A stretch of 64,000 nt of DNA from Ampullaceana balthica (Eukaryota > Mollusca > Gastropoda > Lymnaeidae): positions 558,001 to 622,000 of the forward strand of contig CALYLW010000316.1 in NCBI GenBank assembly GCA_944989445.1, given 5' to 3'. The position numbers and the translations under genes were made by a program. Below, one piece after another: positions 22,101 through 33,500 of the stretch. Positions within the stretch are counted from its first letter, which is position 1, and each line of letters opens with the position of its first letter. The notes below the pieces were generated by a model. That model made no database searches. It was not told the origin of the DNA and saw only the letters and a program-made list of their open reading frames with translations.

Positions 22101-24440
22101 CGTTTGCTTCGGCTCAACGTATCTGTTTGTTTCAGCAACTAACAACTCTATCATGGCAGAGTTCATGAAAAGCTTTAAGTAGTCTATGAGACTGCTGTCA
22201 ATATGGAGAAAATGATTTCCCCTATAATTTCATTAAAATTTTCTGCTTGTTTAACACTGGTCAAATTGTCTGACCAGGATTCAGTGAAAGTGTCTCCTTC
22301 ATCAGTCTCGTTAGCGTCACTCTGATCAGAATTATTATCACTATCAAGGCCTATTGCATTGTGTTCAATTTCAAGATCCTCCTTATTGTTTGAATTAACT
22401 GTTGCATAATTAGACGTTGAAGCACCCATTAAAGAGTCAAGAAAATGAAAGGCCATTGTATAAGAATATTCAGAAACCACACATTCAAATTTCACCAAAT
22501 GAAGTCACACAGCTTTTGAAACGTAAATGACATAAACATCCGTTTTTTAAAAACCAAATCAGCGATTTTTCTGCTTTTTCGGACGCATTAGTAGCCAGGG
22601 GGCTAGGTCGGATTCGGACGCAATAGTAGTGATTGGGTTAAGCATCTTTGCAAGTAGGACGTCTATTTTGAGACCAAAAATGACTGTGGAGAGAGTAAAG
22701 TGTGTGTGGGGTGGGGCTTACTCAGTGGTGTCTGTATGTCAAATTGGCTTCCTTTCATATGAAACATCAGACATCGCCTCTTTCTTGTCCACCCTTCTCA
22801 CCCGTATCGCTGTTTCCCACCCCCCTCTCAATATCATTGTCTTTGATTAATATGTGCCTATTACGTCATTTTCCCAAACGCGAAAACTCAGTAAGTTGAA
22901 TTTTTTTCGGTTACCTTTGAGTTCAATTTAGTGAGGTCCGGCCGTATCGTTGTGGTTAAGCTTTACAGTGGGGGGGGGGCGGGGCGTTGTGTTCAACTTT
23001 GCCATCTTATAGTTTCATTTTAGCATCTTTTGCAATATCTTGTTGAAAAAATGTAACTTTCTTGTCCCTCTCTTCGTCTCAGGTATTCAGTTGATATTAA
23101 CTTTGAGAAAAATGTTGTCAACAAAGATATCTTCCGTGACCCTGCTCTCAAGAGAAAAGCCAGGAGGGAAGTGAAAGCAAAATTTGAAGAGAGGTAGGGG
23201 TTTAAAATACTGTAAATTTATTTTACATTTGTCTGCCATTTCTTGCTTGCTGTGTAAAAATCATTATATTTTATCTATTATTAGACAAGAGAAACTGCTT
23301 TATATCTTTCATTAACCCTATAACTGTCCAAACGGCCAATGATCGGCTGTTAACCCCTTTCTGTGCTGTCACTGCCAATATAAACATCCGTTAGTAATGT
23401 CGTCTTAAAAATGCGAATGATATTAACGTTTAGAAAGGGGAGATTACTATTTAGAAATGAATTTCCTTCCTGTTTTAGCATGTGTTTGTTTGTCCAACAT
23501 GTTTTTATCGGCTTGATTTGTGAATAAATGCGAGTGTAATTTTTCTAAATTTGTTTATGCCTGCCAAAATGTCTTGACGCTAGAGTGTCCGCCTGGAACA
23601 GAAAATCAACATGAAGTATCTTTGCTTTATTTATTTCAATTGGAGGACAATGAAAATGATTATTTCATGGACTTTCAACATCTAAGTGATGATAGTGCAA
23701 ATAGCAGTGAGGACTGCGATAGAGTAAAATATTGATGAAATTAGCATTTCACCTCTGTCCTGGTGATATTTTACTGACAAATTTAGTTTTGAGAGGGTTG
23801 ACATAGGGCAAAACATGGTCAGATATCCTGTTTGCTGTCAGAAAATATATTTGGAAATGTGTTCAGAGCCAGCGTTTTAGTCAGAAAAGAAAATGAATCT
23901 AAAACATTCATGTTTGTGGTCATTTCACTGTTATTATTTACAAAAATATTGATTGAATCAATTCAGAACAGGAAATGTGTAGAATCAGTTATAAATGTAT
24001 TTTAATTTAACTATTGTTTCGAGTGACAAATTTTAAGGTAAAGAATGAACAAAAATCACAAAAATTATATATTTTTCAAAGTACATATTATACATTTTCT
24101 AAAAGTAAAAGAGTGTTTCTTCTACAACCTCTAAATCTTAATAGAGTTCATTTAGTAAAGGATCATGTCATTTTAAACAATCCTAAAAAAATTCAAAAAT
24201 TGTCTGGAAGCCGCAGAAAAATGCACTGGACAGTTACAGGGTTGAAATTAAAAGAAAAAGGTTTGGAATTAACATGTCTTATTTCATCGCAATCAAGCAA
24301 ATTAGTATTCTTAATAAGTTTTTGTAGCTGAACTTGCACTATGTCATATTTGTACTAGATAATATAACATTTTTTTTCTCTCTCTTAACAGGTACAAAAC
24401 CGGCAAAAACAAATGGTTTTTCCAAAAGTTACGATTTTAA
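16158..24440 (+). CDS. RPL27: 60S ribosomal protein L27 (eL27)
   Basis: Component of the large ribosomal subunit, acting in the cytoplasm. Coding exons are 16158-16238, 18352-18521, 23083-23193 and 24392-24440. They sum to 411 bases, giving 136 residues and TAA, the exact family length. The N-terminus [14 protein letters not shown] and the C-terminus [15 protein letters not shown] match eL27 closely, and the middle contains [14 protein letters not shown] and [12 protein letters not shown]. All introns are GT-AG. The start follows a strong acceptor and matches the family start, so an untranslated first exon is expected (15674-15700). Introns are unusually large for a ribosomal gene because of transposons: a 1.0-kb hAT-like element in the first coding intron, a 2.6-kb hAT and a piggyBac remnant in the next, and another piggyBac-like element in the last. 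AATAAA lies at 24447-24452. It converges on the EVC-like gene. Confidence 0.96.
16406..16645 (-). mobile_element. Short Helitron-like copy in an RPL27 intron
   Basis: This is the reverse-oriented relative of 42485-42804. Shared words include GATACGACCC, ATATGCCACAGACTTGCTCA, GCATTGTTGGTCTC, CTTGCCAACCATAAAC and GGGTCATTC. The minus-strand 3' end reads GGTCGTATCTGG followed by T, a one-base variant of the CTAG end. The other end is worn. Confidence 0.65.
16990..18006. mobile_element. TAAGGTTGTTA element with 8-bp duplication, copy A
   Basis: The ends are TAAGGTTGTTA and AGCAACCTTA. The flanks GGAGCAGC (16982-16989) and GGAGCAAC (18007-18014) match at 7 of 8, as for hAT-type integration. The interior has repeated GGTTAACCGTT words and blocks such as ACCAACTAGAGAATG that recur in copy B at 44363-45600. 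No transposase is visible, so it is non-autonomous. It sits in the first RPL27 coding intron. Confidence 0.8.
19038..21602 (+). mobile_element. Decayed autonomous hAT transposon
   Basis: The inverted ends CAGGGGTTCCTAACC and GGTTAGGAACCACTG match at 14 of 15 positions. The element is flanked by a perfect 8-bp duplication, GCCAAAAC (19030-19037 and 21603-21610). Subterminal GGGGTGCATGAAC words repeat near both ends. At 2565 bp it carries a broken transposase on the + strand (separate entry). It sits in the 4.6-kb RPL27 intron in the same orientation as the gene. The clean duplication with a dead coding region suggests a moderately old insertion. Confidence 0.93.
19897..21436 (+). pseudogene. 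hAT transposase pseudogene (ZBED5/SCAND3-like)
   Basis: Four consecutive frame segments are visible: 19897-20136, 20130-20369, 20382-21008 and 21005-21436. They are separated by a frame change near 20130, an in-frame TAA at 20367 and another frame change near 21005. The first piece ends a BED-type zinc finger ([19 protein letters not shown]). The middle has the [14 protein letters not shown] and [17 protein letters not shown] blocks of this transposase class. The last ends in the hAT dimerisation region with [11 protein letters not shown]. The N-terminal half of the zinc finger is not seen. The order and spacing match the ZBED5/SCAND3 family of hAT-derived proteins. It is not functional as it stands. 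Confidence 0.9.
21652..22637 (-). mobile_element. piggyBac-like element with TTAA on both sides
   Basis: TTAA lies at 21648-21651 and 22638-22641. The ends CTCAATCGCTACTAAG and (minus strand) CCCAATCACTACTATTG are inverted copies. Inside, the minus strand carries the start of a piggyBac-type transposase. At 986 bp it is internally deleted. It lies 45 bp downstream of the hAT element in the same RPL27 intron. Confidence 0.85.
21990..22498 (-). pseudogene. piggyBac (PGBD-like) transposase N-terminal remnant
   Basis: One open segment (22498 down to 22184) encodes an acidic Asn/Asp/Glu-rich N-terminus, as is common before piggyBac domains ([16 protein letters not shown]). After a gap or frame change, a second segment (about 22175-22010) contains [13 protein letters not shown] and [18 protein letters not shown], which resemble the start of the DDE transposase region. 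It then hits a stop. The catalytic core and Cys-rich end are missing. Confidence 0.65.
23316..24241 (+). mobile_element. Second piggyBac-like element in the last RPL27 intron
   Basis: The ends CCCTATAACTGTCC and GGACAGTTACAGGG match at 13 of 14 inverted positions. The left flank is TTAA and the right flank TTGA, a decayed TTAA. A short open frame at 23520-23735 encodes an acidic peptide ([20 protein letters not shown]) of the kind found at piggyBac transposase N-termini, but nothing further is intact. Confidence 0.7.
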
Positions 24441-24446
24441 ATGGTT

Positions 24447-24479
24447 AATAAAAAGAAATGTGTCTAATAATCATTTATT
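24447..24479. terminator. Facing poly(A) signals of RPL27 and EVC
   Basis: AATAAA on the + strand (24447-24452) follows the RPL27 stop by 6 bases. AATAAA on the - strand (24479-24474) lies 93 bases past the EVC stop at 24572. The two signals face each other about 20 bp apart, so the mRNA 3' ends should abut or overlap. Confidence 0.7.
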
Positions 24480-24571
24480 TTGTTGTTTTTGTAAAATTGT
24501 TGTGCTTTAAAAACCATTATATCGTTATTTATAAATGATCATAGATAACCATCCAGTTATTAATTTTCTTT

Positions 24572-27500
24572 CTAGAAGCCATAACTATCATTTGTGTCAT
24601 CACTATCACCTTCGTCGTCACTGCCAAACGCGGACCTTCTATTGGCTATATTGGGTTTAGAGGCAGAGCTTTTCCTAAATTGTTCATATTGCAGTGGCAG
24701 AGGCTCGTTTAGGTCTGTGTTGGTTCTTTTGTAAGCTGTAATTTAGAATAAAACAGATTTTTACTTTTTCCTCCACTTATTAATGCATAACTAGGGAATG
24801 AATAACAATAATAAAGAACCATCTGAAAGAATTATGCCTTACCTAATTCATTAGCTTTATTTCTATAAATAGTGTCTGAGTTTGCAAATGTTTTAGCTCT
24901 GCTCATGCCTTCTCTTAATTCTTGAGCCAAGTGCTTTGCAGCTGAGCTGTCGCTTTTACCTATCAAAAGAGACATTAAGTAATAATAGATTCCATGTGAA
25001 TCATAAAAACATGAACTAACAAGGCCCAGGCAGTGTTAGAATAAATTTAATTGCAAGGGTGAAATTAAATTTAAAAATTGGGCTTGCTGGAGATTTAAAA
25101 AATATAGTTTCATTAGAAGCAGTAGCAGTGTTAAAGAAAATTTAGGTCTGCACTGCTTTGGATATTGTTGCTTGGTGAAAGTAAAATTAGTTGCATTTCC
25201 ATACAATACTTCAAATTACATTGTACCAGTGTGTTCATCTTAATCTTATTATAGTTAGCCTTTAACAAGTAATTAAATTCATTCCATGTTATTCACACCC
25301 CTGTTGCGCCAATAAATTTCCATGAACTTTAGAAAAATCAATTGTGAGAAGAAAATTTTTTTTTAAAGTATGGGTATGGTAAAAAATATCCAATCTTGAA
25401 TTTGTAAAATTTAAATGAAACTCCTTCAATTCATTTATTTTCTGTAAAGTGTTATTTTTTTACAAAGTGAACTAATTCTAAGTCATAGTTTGAAATCTTG
25501 TTTGCTTTCTGTGCGCAGCAGGAACAGGAAAGCATTTTGAGTGACGAATTAATATTTGTAATTTGTTAACTCTGATAAACTATGCTATCTATATATATAA
25601 AAATCAAAGTATGTCTGTGTGTGCGCGCATGTCCTTTATAGCTGACTAAACCATTGACCCGATCGTCATGAAATTTTTCGAGACTGTTGAGTATGCTCCC
25701 GGGATGGTAACTGTCTACTTTTTTTTCAAAATTTAACACTCATGGGACGCCGGGGGCCGATAATGTCATATTTTGCTTATACGGGATATATAAAAATTAG
25801 TTTAAGCGGTATCTACTGAGTAAATCAATAGATCTTAACCAATCTTTGTATACAAAAACTTGGACGCCCATATTTAATACTATAGGGCAATTAACTCCTA
25901 ATGGCCACTCCTTCGGGGCTGGGGGCCCAAAATACCTCTTTACTTAAACTTTTAAAATTTTATTCCTCAATTTAATTTATACAAAACTTGACAAATAATG
26001 GTAAATGTATCCACTATTATCCATATTGAAATGAACAGGTTTCTGAACTTCATATCTTGCCCTGAATGGGCCCAGGGGCCGTTAATTTCGTTTTTTGCTA
26101 ATATGAGCTATATAAATATTAGTTTATGCGTTAGCTACTTAGTAAATAAAAAGATCTTCACCAAACTTTGTATACAAAAACTTGGTAGCCCATATTAAAA
26201 TGCTGTAGGTCACTGAACTTCTAATGCCAATATCGCGGGGGCCCCAAATGTCTTTTTTTTCCGTATATGTTAAAGCTATTTTTCCAATTCAATTTTTAAA
26301 GATCTTGAGAAATATATCCACAATATAACTGAATTAAAATGAACAGGATTTTTAAGTTGACCTCTTGCACCGAATGGGCCAGTGGCCCCTTAATGTCATT
26401 TTCATATCATATTAGCTATCTAAAAAGTAGTTTAAGCGTTAGATAATAAGAAAATAACTGGATTTTGACCAAACTTAGTATATAAAAACTTAAGAGCCTA
26501 TATCACTACAGTGCACTAAACTCCTAATGTCCATTCCCTCGGAGCTGGGGGCCCCAAATGTCTTTTTACTGAACTTTAATAATAGTATTCCCTATTCAAT
26601 TTTACACGATATTGAGGAATATAGCTTGAGTACAATGGCAATAAAAATACTATATTATCACTCATTTTGGGGCCGGGGCCCTTAATATCGTTCCTTCTTT
26701 TATACGCTATTTAATTATTAGTTTATTTATTCGTTTGCTATGAAACTTGGAATTTTTTCCACTCTTCCGCGAAGGTTTCTGCATAATTGTTTTTAAACAT
26801 AACACTCATTGGTTTCTTTAAATTTATTCATTTTTACTGAGATCGTTGCAACGCACGACGGGTCTGCTAGTAGGTTATAAAACTCTTCGAATAAGATGAG
26901 AGTAAAAGAAAATTAAACTTATTACCAAATGCTTTTAAAAATGTGTAAAAAGTAAAGTTAAAGTAAGATAAAATCTTGTTTCTATCATTTAAAATAATTA
27001 TAAAGAAAAAATTACCAGCTGTAGTTGCAGACACTGCTTTATGCAGATCAGTCTGGGGCATTTTACTGATTTGTGCAAGTTGAGAAAGAAAGTCTTTATG
27101 TTCAGTCTGAAAATAAAATTTAATCTTCATATATGAAATAATAAGATTTTTTAATAATTTGGATAATTGAAATCTCATTGATTCAAAATGAAAGCAAAGG
27201 ATAAGTTGTAACAATATTATATTATAATGTAAATTAAAATCTATAGGGGCTAAACTTTTCAATAAACTAATAAAATTTAATATTAAGAAATGCAAGACAA
27301 GAATTAATAAAATATTTTAAAAATGCTGACGTTACAAGGACACGCTTTTATTTACATATAGAAAGTGCACTAAAAAGAAAAAAATAAAAATTTTCAATCC
27401 GTGAACCTATCGACTGCACATAAAAGCGTGGGGCGCCCATCACAACTCATTTCTTATTGCAACTACTCTTTTGCATATAGATCAATTTTTCTAATTAATA

Positions 27501-30500
27501 TGATAGTAGCATGTATATGATCAAAGTTGTGAAACTTTAAATGTTTATTAATATTCATATAAATTTGTATTTATGTTTCGCAGCTTTGTACATGATTGCG
27601 AGTTGTGATGAGGGCCCCACGCTTTTATGTGCAGTCGATAGGTTCACGGATTGAAAATTTTTATTTTCTTCTTTTTAGTGCACTTTCTATATGTAAATAA
27701 CAGCGTGTCCTTTTAAAAAAAGATTTTTTTAATATTTTATTTTCTACTTTTTAGTAACACAATTTTTTGACATAATCAACTCAATTTAATTAGTCAAACT
27801 TCGTTGTCTATAACTTAAATGTGATAGTGGTAAAAAGATAGATTATTAATTACAAATTTATGTATTTAAAAAATAACAGTTTCCCCAACTGAATATTGAA
27901 CCCAGTACCTCCAGGTCGAAAATCCATTAAGCTAACAATTGGGCCAACTAGGCTACACAAATACCAGTTGTTCCTCTTGTATTATCATGTCAATTTAGAT
28001 TTAGTTTCGAATTACTGAGCTGTTTAACACCTGGAATGTCGTCATCCATGGCTGGTTGTGAACTCCGGTGACATTCACGTGAAAGTCAAGAATAGCACGG
28101 ATACAGATTATATATAAAGATAAACGTAAAAATGCATTTATTTAATTACGGTACATTCGATCGATCTGAAATTTTGATACAATGTATTGTCATCCAAGAT
28201 CTATCTGTGGTAAAATTTTGAGATCTCTAGGACCATCAGAAATGGTTTAATTTTACGTTACAAGATTTGACGGATACAACATACAAACAGTGTGAGTTAA
28301 ATAAAAGCTTGTAAAAAACTAGAACAAATAGTAGTACAGGATGAACACTTTCGTTTGTTAATATCTTTGATTTACTGGTATTGGTTATTACTATCACACT
28401 TTTACTGGTGTTTCAGAGAATCAACTCAAACAAATATTGATAATAATCAGTTCAAGTTTAAGAAGGACCTGGTTGATGCCTAACCTCTAACTCTACAGTC
28501 TAAATGATCAGTCATTGATTCTAACTTACAGTAATAATATCATAATACATTATTTAATAAAGGAAAATGCTGTCTCAACTACTTGATTAGCATGCTGCAG
28601 AATTTAACAAAGAATAATTGTTTGCACCAGGGTTGTCCAAAGTCCAGCCGGCCCGTGGTGCAATTTTAACTTAAATAACTAATTGACTGATGTATTATTT
28701 CTGTAACGACATATTTATAAGAAAAGTCGAAATTGTGTACTGTTTTGAGTACGTCAAATGATGGCAAAAATCGATGTTTTATTGTTTACAACGTTGAAAA
28801 TGATTTTATAAAACCTGATGAAGTTATATGCTGTTAAATGATGAAAATCAGGAGTTTGCCTGTCACGCAACACTGGCTCGCAGAATAGAAGAAGTCTCAT
28901 CTGACATTCAGAGACAATTAGAGGCAAAAGCAGAAAAAAATTGACTTTTTTTCGATAGCCTGTGTTGAAAGCATTGATGCATCTGACGCTGCCCAACTTC
29001 TTATATTTTTTTTTAGAGGCGTTAATGTTTACGTGTGTGAGTGAAGAATTACTTGACCTTCAGAGTCTTAAACACCAAACAAGGGGAAAAGATTTATTTG
29101 CTTCCGTTTGTTCTGATGTGAATGACATTAAACTATCATGAAAAAAAAATCTGGAATTTTTGCTGATGGCGCTCCTGCCATAATTGGTTAGCATATAGTG
29201 GACTAGCAACACTTGTCTGTAACAAATTCAGCGAAGAGGCTGGCAAAGCTTTTAAACTTCACTGTATCATTCACCAAGTTCTTTGTGTCAAACATCTTAG
29301 ATGTGATCATGTCATTTTAAGCAAGTGATAAAAGCTATAAATTATAAACTCTAGTCAATAAAAAGCCATGTTTCACCGCCAGTTTCAGCATTTTCTTCTT
29401 GACATCCAGGGAGAATACAGGGATGTTGTGTATCACAATGATGTAAGATTCGGGGGACAGCACTTCAGCGGTTCTAAGCAATTAAAAAAGAAATTAGGGA
29501 ATTCATGGAAGATATGTAATAATCGATTCCAGAACTATGTGATACTGCTTGGCTGGCAGATTTGGCATTTTCAGTTGATATGACAAAATATCTAAACGTT
29601 CTTAACACAAATCTTTAAGGGCACAATGCAGTGGTAAGCTAAATGTATTCACATATCAAGGCCTTTAGGAACAAGCTGCAACTTTTTCAAAGGCAGCTGT
29701 CTCAAATGCAGCCTAATACCACACATTTCCCCCCACTACAGGAAATCATGACAAGTTTTCCAGAAAGAAGCTTAAATGAGCAAATGCAGAGGTATGTTGC
29801 AGATATCACATCCCTGGCTGATGAATTTCAAAGACGCCTTTAGGACTTTGCAACTATTGAAAAGGAAATCATGTTTTTTTTCTACACCTTTTTCTGTTGA
29901 TCCTGGTAATGCTTCAAGTTCAAGCAATCTGCAGCTGGAACTCATTGAGTTGCAAAGTGATACTGAATGTCACAGCAGACATCTTTCTCTCAGTGCCTTT
30001 TCCATCAGCTGGATAAAAAGATATTCCAAAAGATTCGAACATTTGCTAAGAAAATGCTCAGCTTGTTTGGCTCGACATACTTGTGTGAGCAGACATTTTC
30101 AGTTATAAATTGTAAAAAGAAGCGTGTGAGGAAGAGAATAAGTGATTCTTACCTGCGTGATATCATACGTATCAAAACTAGTGACATTAAACCTGACCTC
30201 GCCTATTTACTGCATTAAAGATCACAGTTTCACCCTTCACATTAAAATTTTGCAATAAAATCTTTTCAACCCTTTTTTAACTTATTTTAATCCAGCCCCC
30301 GAATATCTTTACTTCATGGAATATGGCCCGCCATGCAAAAAGTTATGACGCCGCTGGGTTACACTGATTAATTGACCATCATTGATAGACAATTGTGCAA
30401 AGAGATATCAGATATGTGCATACAAACTGCAAGAATATGCAGGAACAAATTTCTGCTACAGCTGGTGATCTTAGTCTTAGGAAAACTTGTTCCATAGTCA

Positions 30501-33500
30501 ATAGCCTATGTGGTGAAAAGAGAGCCTGTCCAGTTCCAGATGTTGAGAAGTCAGATTTGTTATCTAGTATCTACATACTTTGTTGACAAAATTAAGGACA
30601 TCTGATCCAGGTTAATTCGCATCATCATATGAACTGTCATAGTGTGAACCAAACTGCTCATATACTGTCAAAGGTATTCCTCTGGTAAGCTTTGCAAGTG
30701 TTTGTGAGGGTTTTTTAAAGTTATGAAGGTAAGGTATGAAAATAAAAGGACTTCCTCTGCTTTGATCTTGATCTAGCCCCGGCAAACAGTGTTGCTTATG
30801 AGTTATGCACATTGTAAATGTGGTTATATGTTGTAGTTAGGATATGAGTGTTTTGTGTATAACTATTTTTATGTGAAGCTCTGTGAGCCCAGCTGCTTGT
30901 TAGGGTACTGCATTATGCATATTATCAAATTATTATTATAATCAAATAGCTATAAGTTTTATAAAATATCCAGCCTATTATGATATGCATTGCAGTAATA
31001 ACAATAACTTGAGCCTTGCAGCTGGCCATGTTCCTAAGTGTTTAAATTTAAAGGCTATTTGGACTCAAACACTTCATTTTTAAAAGAAATGGACTTATAA
31101 TTTATTTTTGCTCAATGCAGATTGACTTGCATTGAATTTGAATCAACTGTTTACTAAACATTACTCGTACTCTGACACATGTATTTCCTAGATGGGTGGC
31201 CATCACTTTCTCTTCTGTCATGTAACCCCTCTGTCTTTCTCTTCATATTGTTGTCTTATGTGCGTCTAGCATTCAATAGAAATGGGCATTATTATTTTTT
31301 CTGGGTTAAAATTAAAGTCATATAAAATTGAAACCCTAATGCAGTAATTACATTTTGCAAGAAGATATCACCTACATTTTTAGATTCCATAGCTAAAAAT
31401 CATGTAAATTCATTGAAAAGATACATAATAATGGGAAGTTTCTGCTTTGCTATTAACTTTAATGCAAGTCTACTGACCTCCAAGTCTTTCTTTAGTTCTA
31501 TCTCAAGCTCTGAGTTTAGATCAGATTTGGCTTTCTCCAGTTCTGCTTGCATTTCAATATCTAATTCTTGCATCGCTCTTGCATGCCTTTGTTCCAGAAA
31601 AGCTTGCATCAAAGTAAGACTTGCATACCTGATATAAATATTATCAAAATATTAGCCAAAATTTTTAAGTCAACATATTGTGTCTAACTTCTTGTTTGTA
31701 TTTATAAACTTATAATATTAAGGAGGTTTGATATATTCCTAAGCAAAAGAAAGGATTCTTTAAAATTTTACCAAGGAATCACAAAATTGAAAAAAATAGG
31801 TAAATAATATTAACTAACATATTTATGAATTTTGTCATTGTCAGCTTTGAAATGTATCTGTTATTTCAAATTCATCCAAGGGTGGTGATCACTTACCCAG
31901 CCCCTCTCTTTTGTCTTGTAGTATACTCTGTTTGGGCCTCTTCTTCAAGCTGAGTTTCTATATCCCTTAAATAAGAAAATATTACTACAGCTTACGTGAA
32001 AATACTTCTTTACCTTACAATTATATTGCAAAAGTAAAACACAATTTTTTTATGAGTACCAGTCAATTTTCCCTCTAAGGTTCGTTGGTCCGTGTGCAAG
32101 GTTAAAAAAAACTTGTGTGCAAAGATGCACAGCATCTATATTTTGTACAATATTTTACTAAATTTGCAGTGCGGTAATCCTAAACTGCTGCACGGCGGCG
32201 TCGGTCAGATACCTGCACAGCCGCGCAGCTTGAAGGGAACATTGGTATCAGTACTATAATATTACTAGTGACACAGGGCTTCTTAGAGAGCCAAAATTTA
32301 TTTATGACCCGGCTAACAATTGCAAGAACTACTGAAGTTACTTAAGGGGCCATCCATATATGACGTATGCACAAAAGTCGTATTTTCGTACCCCCCCCTC
32401 CCCCCTGTTGCAACCAGTACATTTTCGGGACCCCCTCCCCTGTGCGTACGTACAAATTAATTTTAAGCCAGGGTCAAAAGATATTGGTTTTCCTCTTTGG
32501 GGCAGTCCATAATGACGTCATGCACCTAGGGGACGAGGGGGTCAGGCATGTGTGACGAGGGTGGGGGGGGGGAGTGTGTTTAAGAAATGAGAGTCACATT
32601 AAAATGCGCAACTTTAAATAAAAGTTCAACTAAAATATATGATTACTTGCAATTTATTTAATGATGGATTCACACGTGTTACGATATTAGAGTGCAGCCT
32701 TACACTAAATACATACTTAAATGATAAAAATTAATTTCCAACATGCTAATTTTGCAATTAGAAAATACCGCTTTGGGGGGGGGGTGTCAAAGCTCTGTGA
32801 CGTCATATTGGAGGGGGGTCTAAGTTTTTGTGACGTAAAAATCAGCAAAATTCGCGAGATGTCATTGACGGACGGCCCCTTTATAGCCTTTTGTAATTTC
32901 GTGGTTCTTCATGTGGAAATTATTGTATGTAGTAATACATAGAACATTCAAATTTTATTGTCTTGAACTCTGCATAAAAAAACTGATAAAATAGAATAAC
33001 TTAAGCAATAAAATCGCCATCCCGTTTTGTATATCTAACGGCTGAGGCACCACAGGGCGAAAAGAAACTTCAACTAATTTCAAGAAATAAAAATATAAAT
33101 CAGACGGATATATTTTAGTAATGTGTGACAGTTTGGTCTGAATGAAATGTTAATTACTTCCAAGTAATTAAAAGTTAAAAATTTCGTTTGCATTAATCAT
33201 TAAATTATAAAACATTATTGCATATCAATCGTCACTCAGTCGGTCTCGAATGCCATTTGCAGCCTGAGCGGTTTACGTTACTAGGCTTAGTATTATGTAA
33301 ATTAAATTTGTTGTGGATATGTACACATTCAGTCGAGACCCCCCTCCCCCCGTACGCATCCATATCCAAAATGCAGTTAATTAAGGACCCCCCCTCCCCC
33401 TTCCTTGCGTACCTAATATATGGATGGCCCCTAACAAAATATCCATTCTAGTGTAACAATACTCCCTCCCCTCAAGGTGCAACACAGCACACATATACAT

